This document shows, in pieces, positions 7,478 through 15,415 of a stretch of DNA of 22,605 nucleotides. The stretch's first letter is position 1. Each line of letters begins with the position of its first letter. This stretch comes from JAOAFX01 sp965649105. Lineage in GTDB: Bacteria > Hydrothermota > Tepidihabitantia > SM23-42 > JAOAFX01. The notes beneath the pieces were generated by a model. That model did not search any database and was not told the origin of the DNA. It saw only the letters and a list, made by a program, of their open reading frames with translations. A program made the translations under genes and the position numbers. The stretch lies in the NCBI GenBank assembly GCA_965649105.1, contig CBFGJP010000039.1:1-22605 (forward strand), read 5' to 3'.

Positions 7478-7893
7478 TGCGCAAAAGCATAATAAGAAGA
7501 TTTACAAGAACTCCGGAAATTCCTACTGCATCGACCGCTGATGTCGCTTTTCTTTTAATTCTCTTCTTTATGGTGACTACAGTCTTCCGTGCTACAACCC
7601 TTAATTTAAAACTCACTCTACCCAAGGCAAAATCTACGGAGAGAATATTAATCCGCAGAAATATTACCCACATTTTTATTGACAACAATGGAAGAATATT
7701 CATTGATGATAGTTTGGTGCCTAAAGAAAGGGTTAGTTCAAGGATTATCCCGAAGATTGCAGAGAATTCAGAACTGGTGACAATTCTGAATATCCACGAA
7801 GACATTGATTATGGAACAGTAGATGTTGTCCTCGATCAACTGAAAGAAGCAAAAGCTTTTAAGATCACATTCGCCACTGAATTTGGAGGTTAA
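7477..7893 (+). CDS. exbD: ExbD/TolR-family protein, second copy
   Basis: This 138-residue ExbD-type protein has a basic N terminus (MRKSIIRRFTR), the motif PTASTADVAFLLILFFM with the membrane aspartate at residue 22, and a short periplasmic domain with IFIDNNGRIFIDD typical of ExbD. It overlaps the first exbD by 1 bp. Its last codons (TTT GGA GGT TAA) contain the GGAGG ribosome site of tonB, so its end and the tonB start are fixed together. Both copies keep the catalytic Asp and are probably functional. Confidence 0.92.
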   Translation: MRKSIIRRFTRTPEIPTASTADVAFLLILFFMVTTVFRATTLNLKLTLPKAKSTERILIRRNITHIFIDNNGRIFIDDSLVPKERVSSRIIPKIAENSELVTILNIHEDIDYGTVDVVLDQLKEAKAFKITFATEFGG

Positions 7894-7894
7894 A

Positions 7895-8503
7895 ATGCAC
7901 GACCATAAGTTGATGTATGGGGTTTATTTCCGGACCGGGATGTTATTGGGAATAATAATTTTAATACTTTTATTTTTGTTCGTACCTTATGCAGAGGTAG
8001 AGCCTTACAAATTGAGAAAAGAAATCGTGACAATGGTGGAGCAGATTTCAGCTGAGATAGAAAAGTATGAAGAACCACCGCCGGTGGAGAGGCCAAAGGT
8101 CGCGGTTGCGGCCGCCGCAACAGAAGTTGCTGAAGAAGCGGTGGAGACAATCGCAGCAACTGAATTCAGGGAAGATATAATCAGAACCCAACCAACAGGT
8201 CCGGAAATAGAGGTAATTCCTTATGCAAAAGTAGAAGTAAAACCTAAACCAATTTCAATCCCAAAACCTGAATATCCTGAACTTGCAAGAAAAGCCGGGA
8301 TTGAAGGAAAAACGATTGTTGAGGCGATTGTGGATACTGACGGTAGTGTGATGGATGCAAGGATTTATAAATCAAGTGGCAATCCAATGCTTGATGAGGC
8401 GGCAATTGCTGCAGCACGAAGGTCAAAATTTACACCAGCAAAGCAAAGGGATATGTTTGTCCGCGTTAGAGTTAATATTCCTTTTGATTTCAAATTGCAA
8501 TAA
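7895..8503 (+). CDS. tonB: TonB energy-transducing protein
   Basis: ATG 7895 is chosen over the in-frame TTG 7883 because the GGAGG at 7884-7888 then lies 6 nt upstream. The protein is 202 residues. It has an inner-membrane anchor (about 14-32), a periplasmic linker with EPPPVERPK and an Ala/Glu-rich stretch (61-100), and Lys-Pro repeats (VKPKPISIPKPEYP). The TonB C-terminal domain spans about 124-200, with the YP motif at 127-128, then ARKAGIEGKTIVEAIVDTDG and the late helix LDEAAIAAARRSKFTPA. It passes the energy of ExbB/ExbD to outer-membrane receptors. The receptor gene at 9671 is the obvious partner. Confidence 0.92.
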   Translation: MHDHKLMYGVYFRTGMLLGIIILILLFLFVPYAEVEPYKLRKEIVTMVEQISAEIEKYEEPPPVERPKVAVAAAATEVAEEAVETIAATEFREDIIRTQPTGPEIEVIPYAKVEVKPKPISIPKPEYPELARKAGIEGKTIVEAIVDTDGSVMDARIYKSSGNPMLDEAAIAAARRSKFTPAKQRDMFVRVRVNIPFDFKLQ

Positions 8504-8506
8504 CGC

Positions 8507-8534
8507 TTGACTTTTTATTTAGTTTATATATAAT
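8507..8534 (+). promoter_or_regulatory. Near-consensus promoter of the lipoprotein-receptor-secreted protein operon
   Basis: TTGACT (8507-8512) is followed after 16 bp by a perfect TATAAT (8529-8534). The -35 box starts 3 bp after the tonB stop and no terminator intervenes. The predicted start near 8541 gives an 84-nt leader, which contains the extended Shine-Dalgarno motif and tiny ORF described at 8557. Confidence 0.8.
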
Positions 8535-8556
8535 TAAAATAATATGTTGAAAGGGG

Positions 8557-8628
8557 GTGATAATAATAACCAAAAAAAAGACGACTTTCTTAATAGTTAT
8601 GTTTATATATACAAGGAGGAATAAATGA
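8557..8628 (+). CDS. Possible 23-residue leader ORF coupled to the lipoprotein gene
   Basis: GTG 8557 opens a 23-codon frame that ends in TGA at 8626-8628, overlapping the ATG of the lipoprotein gene (ATGA). The peptide would be basic then hydrophobic (TKKKTTFLIVMFIY). The GTG lies inside GAAAGGGGGTGATAAT, a long near-complement of the conserved 16S rRNA 3' end (one mismatch to AAAGGAGGTGAT). That is too close for a normal start spacing, so the motif may be a ribosome standby site and not a translated ORF. A separate ordinary site (AAGGAGGA, 8613-8620) serves ATG 8625. A similar arrangement is found at 19231-19333. Confidence 0.3.
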   Translation: MIIITKKKTTFLIVMFIYTRRNK

Positions 8629-9659
8629 AGAGATTAACCTGGCTAATCTTTATGGCAATGGTTGGATTAATATTTATAAGTTGTGGAAATGAGCCACCAG
8701 AGGAATTCTTTAATGGGACACCCAAAGATGATTCATTGATAAATAATTTGATTGATGGTTATCCGGAATTTTTAAAGACCGATGATATTTTCTTGAATAC
8801 CTATATTTCTGTCACTCTTGATCCAGTATCTTTCCCGGTTTCTGATTCTTATTTTAAGGGTGAATCGGTCATTGTAAAACAGCATGTGGATAGTCTGCGT
8901 GACAATATTGCTTCAAGTTCCCGTTTTAAGGACCTCTGGTACACGAAAGATACAACCTGCACCGTGTATCTTTATGATACATTTAGAGTAATAAGGGAGG
9001 TCCATTATGACCTTTTATACAAAGGTTATTATTTCTGGCAGGGTGACACTGGTAAAAAACTGGATACAGTGGTAGTTGAGACAGGCGGTGGATATTACTC
9101 ATATGATACAATAATGGCTGAAGGAGTGCGCCATTTATATGTGGAACCAGTAAAAGAGAAAGTATGGGATGAGGAATCTGGTGATTCAATATGGAAGATT
9201 AAAGAACCGAGGGAATGGAAATTGAAGAGGATATCTTATGGAAATTACGGACTGCCGAATCGCGGTGCAAGCATTCCTTATATCTACCAAGTAGTGATTA
9301 CCTCCAAGAATACTGGCGATGTTGATACCATTTGGGCTTCTAATATTGATACTCTATACCAGCACCATGCGATGAACCGTTTTTGTCATATTGATTCGCT
9401 ATTAGAGTATGAGAACGGTGATTCTTTATCAATAGCCATTACCCTCAGTGGAACGATTACAAGCGACCTCTGCACATTCTTTGCAATCCAGGATGGTAAG
9501 AAGGTTCACCTTCCGGGCGGTTCAGGGAAGATAGAAATTACTGGTTCCGGAATTAAAAATCTTGTTTTTGAGGCGATTGTGAACGATGGTTTTTATTATG
9601 TGAAACCCGCCAGCCCGTTGTTGGCAAGATTCTGGCTCATACCCGTAAGGGTTAATTAA
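8625..9659 (+). CDS. Outer-surface or periplasmic lipoprotein of unknown family
   Basis: The 344-residue product starts with a lipoprotein signal peptide: MKR, a hydrophobic core and the lipobox-like FISC, with Cys20 as the lipidated residue. The mature part is acidic and Tyr-rich (YKGYYFWQGD, GGGYYSYDTI). It has repeated TCTVYLYDTF-like and ITLSGTI-like strands, which suggests a beta-rich fold. I do not recognise a family, and it lacks the helical look of SusD. It is the first gene after the promoter and ends 11 nt before the TonB-dependent receptor, the position where receptors often have a lipoprotein partner. The SD AAGGAGGA at 8613-8620 supports ATG 8625. Confidence 0.8.
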   Translation: MKRLTWLIFMAMVGLIFISCGNEPPEEFFNGTPKDDSLINNLIDGYPEFLKTDDIFLNTYISVTLDPVSFPVSDSYFKGESVIVKQHVDSLRDNIASSSRFKDLWYTKDTTCTVYLYDTFRVIREVHYDLLYKGYYFWQGDTGKKLDTVVVETGGGYYSYDTIMAEGVRHLYVEPVKEKVWDEESGDSIWKIKEPREWKLKRISYGNYGLPNRGASIPYIYQVVITSKNTGDVDTIWASNIDTLYQHHAMNRFCHIDSLLEYENGDSLSIAITLSGTITSDLCTFFAIQDGKKVHLPGGSGKIEITGSGIKNLVFEAIVNDGFYYVKPASPLLARFWLIPVRVN

Positions 9660-9670
9660 GGAGGTGTGCA

Positions 9671-12439
9671 ATGAAGAAACTTTGGGCGTTAATCCTTGTC
9701 GGTGCCTTATTGTTTGGTGCCGAATACGGCAAGATCACCGGCAGGGTGAGAGACGCTGAGACTGGTGACGCCTTGGTCGGTGCCGATGTTATTGTTGAAG
9801 GAACAGAGCTTGGTGCTGCGACTGATGAAAAGGGCGAGTTTGTAATTCTCTATGTGCCCGCAGGAACGTATAGTGTCACTGCCTCCTATCTTGGTTATGA
9901 CCCATTCACCTATGCTCAGGTGATTGTCAATGCGGACCAAACCACTACATTGAATTTTCGTTTGAAACCAACCGTGATTGAAGTGGAGAAGGTAACGGTT
10001 GTAGCAGAGCGACCACCGATTGTAGTATCACAGACCCAGAGCGGTCATTCTGTAACATCTCAGGATATATCTCGCTTACCTGTAACTACGATAAACCAGG
10101 TTGTTACACTCCAGGCCGGCGTTTCAACATCAAATCTTGGAACACATGTTCGGGGTGGAAGAGCAGATGAAATTACTTATTATGTAGATGGTATTCAGAC
10201 AAGAGTTCCCCATACCGGTGCCCAATCCACCCAGATTAATGCCTCTGCAGTAGAAGAGGTAACAGTGGTCAGTGGTGGTTTTGATGCCGAATACGGAGAT
10301 GCACTTAGTGGAGTTATCAACATTGTAACAAAAGAGGGTGGCACAAAGCCTTCAGGCAGTTTTCGCTATCTTACTGACGAGGTCTTCTTTATAGATAATG
10401 TTAAAGATAGGTTGAATTTCGGCTATAATTTTTATGACCTATCCATAGGTGGACCTGTGCCTGCGATTCAAAGATTGAGATACTTTTTATCCGGTGAGTT
10501 GACCTTGACCGATGCCTATAGGGATGCCTTATATAAGGTTCCATCACCGAGAAATGTCTATCGTGCCCAAGCAAGACTCTCCTATGGGATGCCTAACAAT
10601 AAAGGAAAAATTACTCTCAGCGGATTCAACTCCCGCGACCAGTATGTCACCTGGTCTTCAGCAAGTTTAAAATACTTCCAGCGCAGACCAATGAGTCGCA
10701 CGAAGAATTACATTCTTTCTACGGCCCTGAATTATATGTTCAGTGCCCAAACACTTCTTACATTTAAAGCGGGTATAACACATTATGACCGTGTCTATGG
10801 AACAAGGGATTATGAATGGGAAGAAGAGAATAACCAAAAATGGTTTAATGATTATCGTATGAAGGCAGAGCATGTGATAGAATATATTACTAAAGACAAA
10901 CTGCCGCCAAAAGATGTGATAGTTGATAGCGTAATGCAATACCATACTGAATACACAAACCGTGATGTCCAGGCATTGAGAAATAATCCTTATGGAATTG
11001 AGGGAATGTTCTATACCTATGGTGATTATCGTGTCTGGAGATACTGGCAGAATGATGATATCCAGGCCCGTTTTGATATTTCCCACGCAATTGGTAAAAT
11101 CCATGAATTCAAAACCGGCATAGATTATATCCAGTATAACTTAAAATACTACGATAATAATCTTCCTTGGGTTACCAATCCATTCTGGGATTATTATGAA
11201 AGAACTCCTTATAAACTGGCAACTTATATTCAGGACAAGATGGATTTTGAAGGACTGATTGCAAGAATTGGTTTGCGATTTGACTACTTTGATCCCAAGA
11301 GTTTCACCTACAAAGAGCCCAATAATCCGAGGAATGATACACTTGTTGAGGCTGATAAGAGTTATAAGTTTTCACCGCGACTCGGTTTCTCCCTTCCGGT
11401 GACTGAAAGGATGAAGTTTCGGTTTAATTATGGACATTATTTCCAGTTACCAGCGCTTGATGATATGTATGGAACAACTGATACTGCGGTTATTAGACTT
11501 GCACTCACTCGTGGTAACACGATCGTTGGCAATATCTTTATGAAACCTCAGAAGACAGTACAGTACGAGGTCGGTATTGAAAATCAGTTCACCCAGGATG
11601 TTGTAATGGGATTTACTGCATATTTTAAGGATGTCTATGACCTTTCCCAGATTCGTCAGGTGATTGCATTACCAATGCCTTATTTCCAGTTCTTTAATGT
11701 TGACTATGGCAATATCAAAGGATTTGAGATAAGTCTCCAGAAGACGATGTCCAATATGTGGGCACTGGGTTTGAGCTATACCCTTCAGTTTGCAAAGGGA
11801 ACCGCTTCTTACGCAGGTGAATTTTATTATGACTTCTATTACGGTGGTAATGACCCGATCACAGGTTTACCACTCCAGCCACCGGTGATTGATTACTGGC
11901 TCGACTTTGATGAGAGAAATATTGTCAATGCAAATCTTGACATTTCACTACCTGAAGATTTCATCTTCATACCATTGCAAGGTTTCAACACATCTTTTGT
12001 ATTTTCTTTCCATTCAGGACAGCCCTATACACCACAGGACCTCAAAGGTAATAAAACTGGCGACGAGAATTCTGCAAGAATGCCCGGATACTGGAATGTT
12101 AATGTTAATGCGGGCAGGGCAATAAAGATCGGACCAGCGAAACTAAATCTCACTGCTTTAATTATGAATCTGTTTAACACAAAGCAGGTGATTGAAGTTT
12201 ATCCTACTACCGGCGACCCGGATAACCATGGTGATCCAGAGCCTACACTCACTCAATTTGGATATATTACCATTGCCTCAACTCGTTATTCTCCGCAGGC
12301 AGACTATAATCACGATGGCATAATTACCCCACCCGAGCAGAAGAAGGCGTATATTGCAGCAAGAACCGACTACTACCTTGACCCCACAAATTACAATGGT
12401 CCATTTAAGGTCCAACTTGGGCTAAGTTTAGGATTTTAA
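9671..12439 (+). CDS. TonB-dependent receptor with carboxypeptidase-regulatory-like N-terminal domain
   Basis: The 922-residue outer-membrane protein has a signal peptide (1-17) and a carboxypeptidase-regulatory-like beta-sandwich (about 20-98: ITGRVRDAETGDALVGADV, DEKGEFVI, VPAGTYSVTASYLGY). A TonB-box-like strand (KVTVVAER, 107-114) and a plug domain (about 118-224, with VRGGRADEITYYVDG and YGDALSGVINIVT) follow. The remainder is barrel strands rich in aromatic residues. The last residue is Phe, as expected for barrel insertion by BamA. This domain order is typical of Bacteroidota-type receptors, but the substrate cannot be read from the sequence. Residues 878-889 near the C terminus (DYNHDGIITPPE) form a textbook EF-hand loop. 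The neighbours are a lipoprotein upstream and secreted proteins downstream, all 9-12 nt apart. The ribosome site is GGAGG just after the upstream stop. Confidence 0.92.
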   Translation: MKKLWALILVGALLFGAEYGKITGRVRDAETGDALVGADVIVEGTELGAATDEKGEFVILYVPAGTYSVTASYLGYDPFTYAQVIVNADQTTTLNFRLKPTVIEVEKVTVVAERPPIVVSQTQSGHSVTSQDISRLPVTTINQVVTLQAGVSTSNLGTHVRGGRADEITYYVDGIQTRVPHTGAQSTQINASAVEEVTVVSGGFDAEYGDALSGVINIVTKEGGTKPSGSFRYLTDEVFFIDNVKDRLNFGYNFYDLSIGGPVPAIQRLRYFLSGELTLTDAYRDALYKVPSPRNVYRAQARLSYGMPNNKGKITLSGFNSRDQYVTWSSASLKYFQRRPMSRTKNYILSTALNYMFSAQTLLTFKAGITHYDRVYGTRDYEWEEENNQKWFNDYRMKAEHVIEYITKDKLPPKDVIVDSVMQYHTEYTNRDVQALRNNPYGIEGMFYTYGDYRVWRYWQNDDIQARFDISHAIGKIHEFKTGIDYIQYNLKYYDNNLPWVTNPFWDYYERTPYKLATYIQDKMDFEGLIARIGLRFDYFDPKSFTYKEPNNPRNDTLVEADKSYKFSPRLGFSLPVTERMKFRFNYGHYFQLPALDDMYGTTDTAVIRLALTRGNTIVGNIFMKPQKTVQYEVGIENQFTQDVVMGFTAYFKDVYDLSQIRQVIALPMPYFQFFNVDYGNIKGFEISLQKTMSNMWALGLSYTLQFAKGTASYAGEFYYDFYYGGNDPITGLPLQPPVIDYWLDFDERNIVNANLDISLPEDFIFIPLQGFNTSFVFSFHSGQPYTPQDLKGNKTGDENSARMPGYWNVNVNAGRAIKIGPAKLNLTALIMNLFNTKQVIEVYPTTGDPDNHGDPEPTLTQFGYITIASTRYSPQADYNHDGIITPPEQKKAYIAARTDYYLDPTNYNGPFKVQLGLSLGF

Positions 12440-12451
12440 CAGGAGGACAAG

Positions 12452-15406
12452 ATGAAAAGGATATTATCATTAACACTACTTATAACGGTAATAGGTTTTT
12501 GCAGGACTGCAGCCCCTGCACCACAATACCGTCCATTCGAGATAATAAAGCATGACATAAATAATGTGGAGATGTATGTCTCCAATTATGGCAAATTTGG
12601 CCAGACAAAGGCAGGTAATTCAGGTCTATTCTGGCCCAAAGGTAGCGGTCATACCTACATCTTTGGTGCTGGCTCCTGGTTTGGCACGATCGATGGCACT
12701 GATACACTTGTTACCATTGGTTATGGTCCACATGGTGGTGAGGCAGAATATACACCTGGATTAAAAGATATGTCATCCGGAGATCCGAATGCCAAGATAT
12801 TTATTTATCCAACTTCCTGGCCACCGCCCGCCGATGTATTCCCAATGGCACCACAGACAGCAAAATCACATCAGGATTCCTGGTGTGCCTATAATGACCT
12901 TGATATAAATAACCATATGCCCGGTGATACACGACCAATCGGTCTTGAGGTGTATCAGACAGTCTATGCCTGGAATCTCAGCACGACAAGGGATATAATC
13001 TTTGTACGATTTGAATTGAAGAATGTGAGTGGTAAGAAATTGAGCAACTGCTATTTTGGTGTCTGTGCTGATAATGATATTGGTAATGAATCAGGAACGA
13101 ATGCGAATGATATCATTTCGGGGATTGTAGGTCAATGGTTTGTGATTGATGGCGAATCATTATGGGTAGATAATCTTGGCTATCAATGGCAGGTTGAGGA
13201 CGAACAGGGCTGGGATGATGTTGGTGCAATTGGATTTGATTATCTCCAGAGTCCGTGGGATCTGAAGGAGAATGCTGATAAGGATAATGATGGAATACCT
13301 GACCAGTATGAAAGGGATAGTGCCTATTACGCCCAGAATGTCCCACCAGCCCAATGGGATGTAGATGCAGATGGAACACCAGACTGGCGCGATCCATCAC
13401 AAATTCCTCAGCTGGGTATGAGTGCATTTAAGAGATTCACGCTGAGCCTTGAACCGAATAAGGATAATGAAAGGTATGTGACCCTTGCTGGTTATAACTT
13501 TAAGACAGGTGAATACACACCATATGATACATTACCCCCACAACCAGATGATCAGAGGTTCTTACAGTGCAGTGGTCCATTTGACTTGGATGCCGATTCT
13601 ATTGCGATTGTCCTGGTGGGTATTATGTTGACTTACTGGCCAAGGGGAGTTGTTGAAAGGCCTGACACCGCACTCGTAAAGCTTGATAAAACCGTCCAGT
13701 ACATATATGATATGAACTGGTTACTTCCCGGACCGCCTCCGCCGCCAAAATTGACCTGTGTGCCGGGTGATGCCAGGGTTACGCTGGTTTGGGATAACAT
13801 TGCTGAGTCTTCGCCTGATCCGTATTATGATGTGGTGAGCAATCCTTCTTCGCCGAACTATGATCCCTACTATAAGAAATATGATTTTGAGGGTTATCGG
13901 ATCTGGAAGAGTCCGACGGGTAAAACCGGGTCCTGGAGGCTTCTCGCTTCGTTTGATTTGTCTAATGGTATAGTTTTTAAGGATCCCAATGCTCCAGATT
14001 CTATTGCTCTTACGGCGACGGATGTGGGCTTGGTGCACAGTTATGTGGATAATGATGTGCGTAATGGTTTTGGTTATTATTATGCGGTTACTTCGTTTGA
14101 TTACAATTATGTGAAGGATTTCTTTGATTCGGTTTTTGTGAAGGATTCACTCTGGTATGCGCCGGATTCCAAGTGGATATACATTTATGATACGGTGAAG
14201 GTACAGGGTCCGCGTCCGATTTATTTTGAGAGTGGGTTGACAGGTGTGGTGGCAGTGCCGCGGCGTGAACCAGCGAATTATCAGTCGGGTAGTATTAGTA
14301 CAGAGATATTGACTGGTAATCCGCGGCTTGTTAAGAATGTGGATGCTCGGATTGTGTATCCGTTGAATATGCAGGAAGAGGTGCAGTATTTACAGTTTGC
14401 GTCGATAGTGCGGGTGGGTCGTGAGCCGATGTATACTGCCTATTTACTGGACAAAGATTCAGTGAAGGTGGATAGCTTCAAGGTGGTGATGCCGTTGGAT
14501 AGTTTTGCGCATACTTATTTTTATGAGTTTAAGGAGTTCAATGGTTTGAGTGTGACGCCTTGGTTTAAAAAGAATAAGACGAAGGGTAGTGTGGTGATAT
14601 TCAGTGCGGTGGAGAAGGAGTCGGGCACGTATCCGGATTCGTTGATTCGTTTGGATGCTCCGGCGGCGGGTCGCGAGATTAACTGGGCGTATCGAGGTAA
14701 TGATTTCAAGGTGATTTGGAAGAAGAAGGATCCAGCGGGTGAGGTGAATACGGTGGTGGTGGTGGATATGTTTACGGGAGATACTATTCCGTACAAACCT
14801 TATTTAGAGAATGTGGCAACGGATAGTTTAGCGGATGGTTGGTGTTTTCGTTCGATGGGATTTTCCAGCGATACCTTAGTTTATTCCAATACGGCCTCGC
14901 AGGGGACGCGTGCGTTATATATCTGCAGTGGTAAGTTTGGTATTAGTAAGACCTGGATGAAGCCGGGTCATCCGCGTCCATCGGAGAATGATGTTTGGAT
15001 TGTGCGGGCGTCGGAGAATTATTTGCCTGCGCCGTTCAGTGCCTGGTTTGTGATAAATTCAATGCCGGCACGGATGGTTATGGATTCGACCGTGGCGTTG
15101 AATGTGAAGGTGGTGCCGAATCCTTATTTGATACACAATGAATGGCAGCAGTCATCGTTGATCAGGCGGTTGCGGTTTATCAATTTGCCTTCGGAATGTG
15201 TGATTCGTATATATACTTTGAATGGTGATTTGGTGAAGACGATATTGCACAAAGCAACTGTGGGTTCAGTCCAGGGTGATGCGGGTGGTGATGAATGGTG
15301 GGATTTATTGACGGATAATCGGCAGTTAGTGGCGAGCGGTGTATATATCTTCCATGTTGATTCCAAGGTTGGTCAACAGACAGGCAAGTTTGTAGTAATA
15401 CGATAG
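12452..15406 (+). CDS. Large secreted protein with calcium-binding repeats and C-terminal sorting domain
   Basis: The 984-residue protein has a signal peptide (about 1-20). A first half of no recognised family (21-425) contains two thrombospondin-3-like calcium motifs (DKDNDGIPD at 276-284 and DVDADGTPD at 303-311). A Pro run (PPPPPK) is followed by a fibronectin-III-like domain (about 430-560: PGDARVTLVWDN, YRIWKS, GYYYAVTSFD) and more beta-rich sequence. The last 90 residues look like a type-IX-like or FlgD-like sorting domain (VVPNPY, IYTLNGDLVKTI, ASGVYIFHV, GKFVVIR). It is probably exported and anchored at the surface. Codon use changes sharply inside the gene near 13735: TTG Leu and CGN Arg dominate from there to about 15335. 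The ribosome site is AGGAGG. Confidence 0.85.
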   Translation: MKRILSLTLLITVIGFCRTAAPAPQYRPFEIIKHDINNVEMYVSNYGKFGQTKAGNSGLFWPKGSGHTYIFGAGSWFGTIDGTDTLVTIGYGPHGGEAEYTPGLKDMSSGDPNAKIFIYPTSWPPPADVFPMAPQTAKSHQDSWCAYNDLDINNHMPGDTRPIGLEVYQTVYAWNLSTTRDIIFVRFELKNVSGKKLSNCYFGVCADNDIGNESGTNANDIISGIVGQWFVIDGESLWVDNLGYQWQVEDEQGWDDVGAIGFDYLQSPWDLKENADKDNDGIPDQYERDSAYYAQNVPPAQWDVDADGTPDWRDPSQIPQLGMSAFKRFTLSLEPNKDNERYVTLAGYNFKTGEYTPYDTLPPQPDDQRFLQCSGPFDLDADSIAIVLVGIMLTYWPRGVVERPDTALVKLDKTVQYIYDMNWLLPGPPPPPKLTCVPGDARVTLVWDNIAESSPDPYYDVVSNPSSPNYDPYYKKYDFEGYRIWKSPTGKTGSWRLLASFDLSNGIVFKDPNAPDSIALTATDVGLVHSYVDNDVRNGFGYYYAVTSFDYNYVKDFFDSVFVKDSLWYAPDSKWIYIYDTVKVQGPRPIYFESGLTGVVAVPRREPANYQSGSISTEILTGNPRLVKNVDARIVYPLNMQEEVQYLQFASIVRVGREPMYTAYLLDKDSVKVDSFKVVMPLDSFAHTYFYEFKEFNGLSVTPWFKKNKTKGSVVIFSAVEKESGTYPDSLIRLDAPAAGREINWAYRGNDFKVIWKKKDPAGEVNTVVVVDMFTGDTIPYKPYLENVATDSLADGWCFRSMGFSSDTLVYSNTASQGTRALYICSGKFGISKTWMKPGHPRPSENDVWIVRASENYLPAPFSAWFVINSMPARMVMDSTVALNVKVVPNPYLIHNEWQQSSLIRRLRFINLPSECVIRIYTLNGDLVKTILHKATVGSVQGDAGGDEWWDLLTDNRQLVASGVYIFHVDSKVGQQTGKFVVIR

Positions 15407-15415
15407 GAGGCAAAA

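Noticed and set aside
8625..9659. SusD-like identity for the lipoprotein
   Set aside because: Position beside a receptor suggests it, but the sequence is beta-rich and lacks the TPR-like helical pattern of SusD.
10667..11104. Minus-strand open frame of 145 codons inside the TonB-dependent receptor
   Set aside because: The receptor frame is continuous and convincing; the antisense product has no family features.
12500..12505. Cys17 of the 984-residue protein as a lipobox cysteine
   Set aside because: The residue before it is Phe (IGFC), which does not fit a lipobox; an ordinary signal peptide is more likely.
14751..14766. GTG-rich run as a microsatellite or phase-variation tract
   Set aside because: It is a short set of Val/Asp codons in the biased module; triplet changes would not shift the frame.
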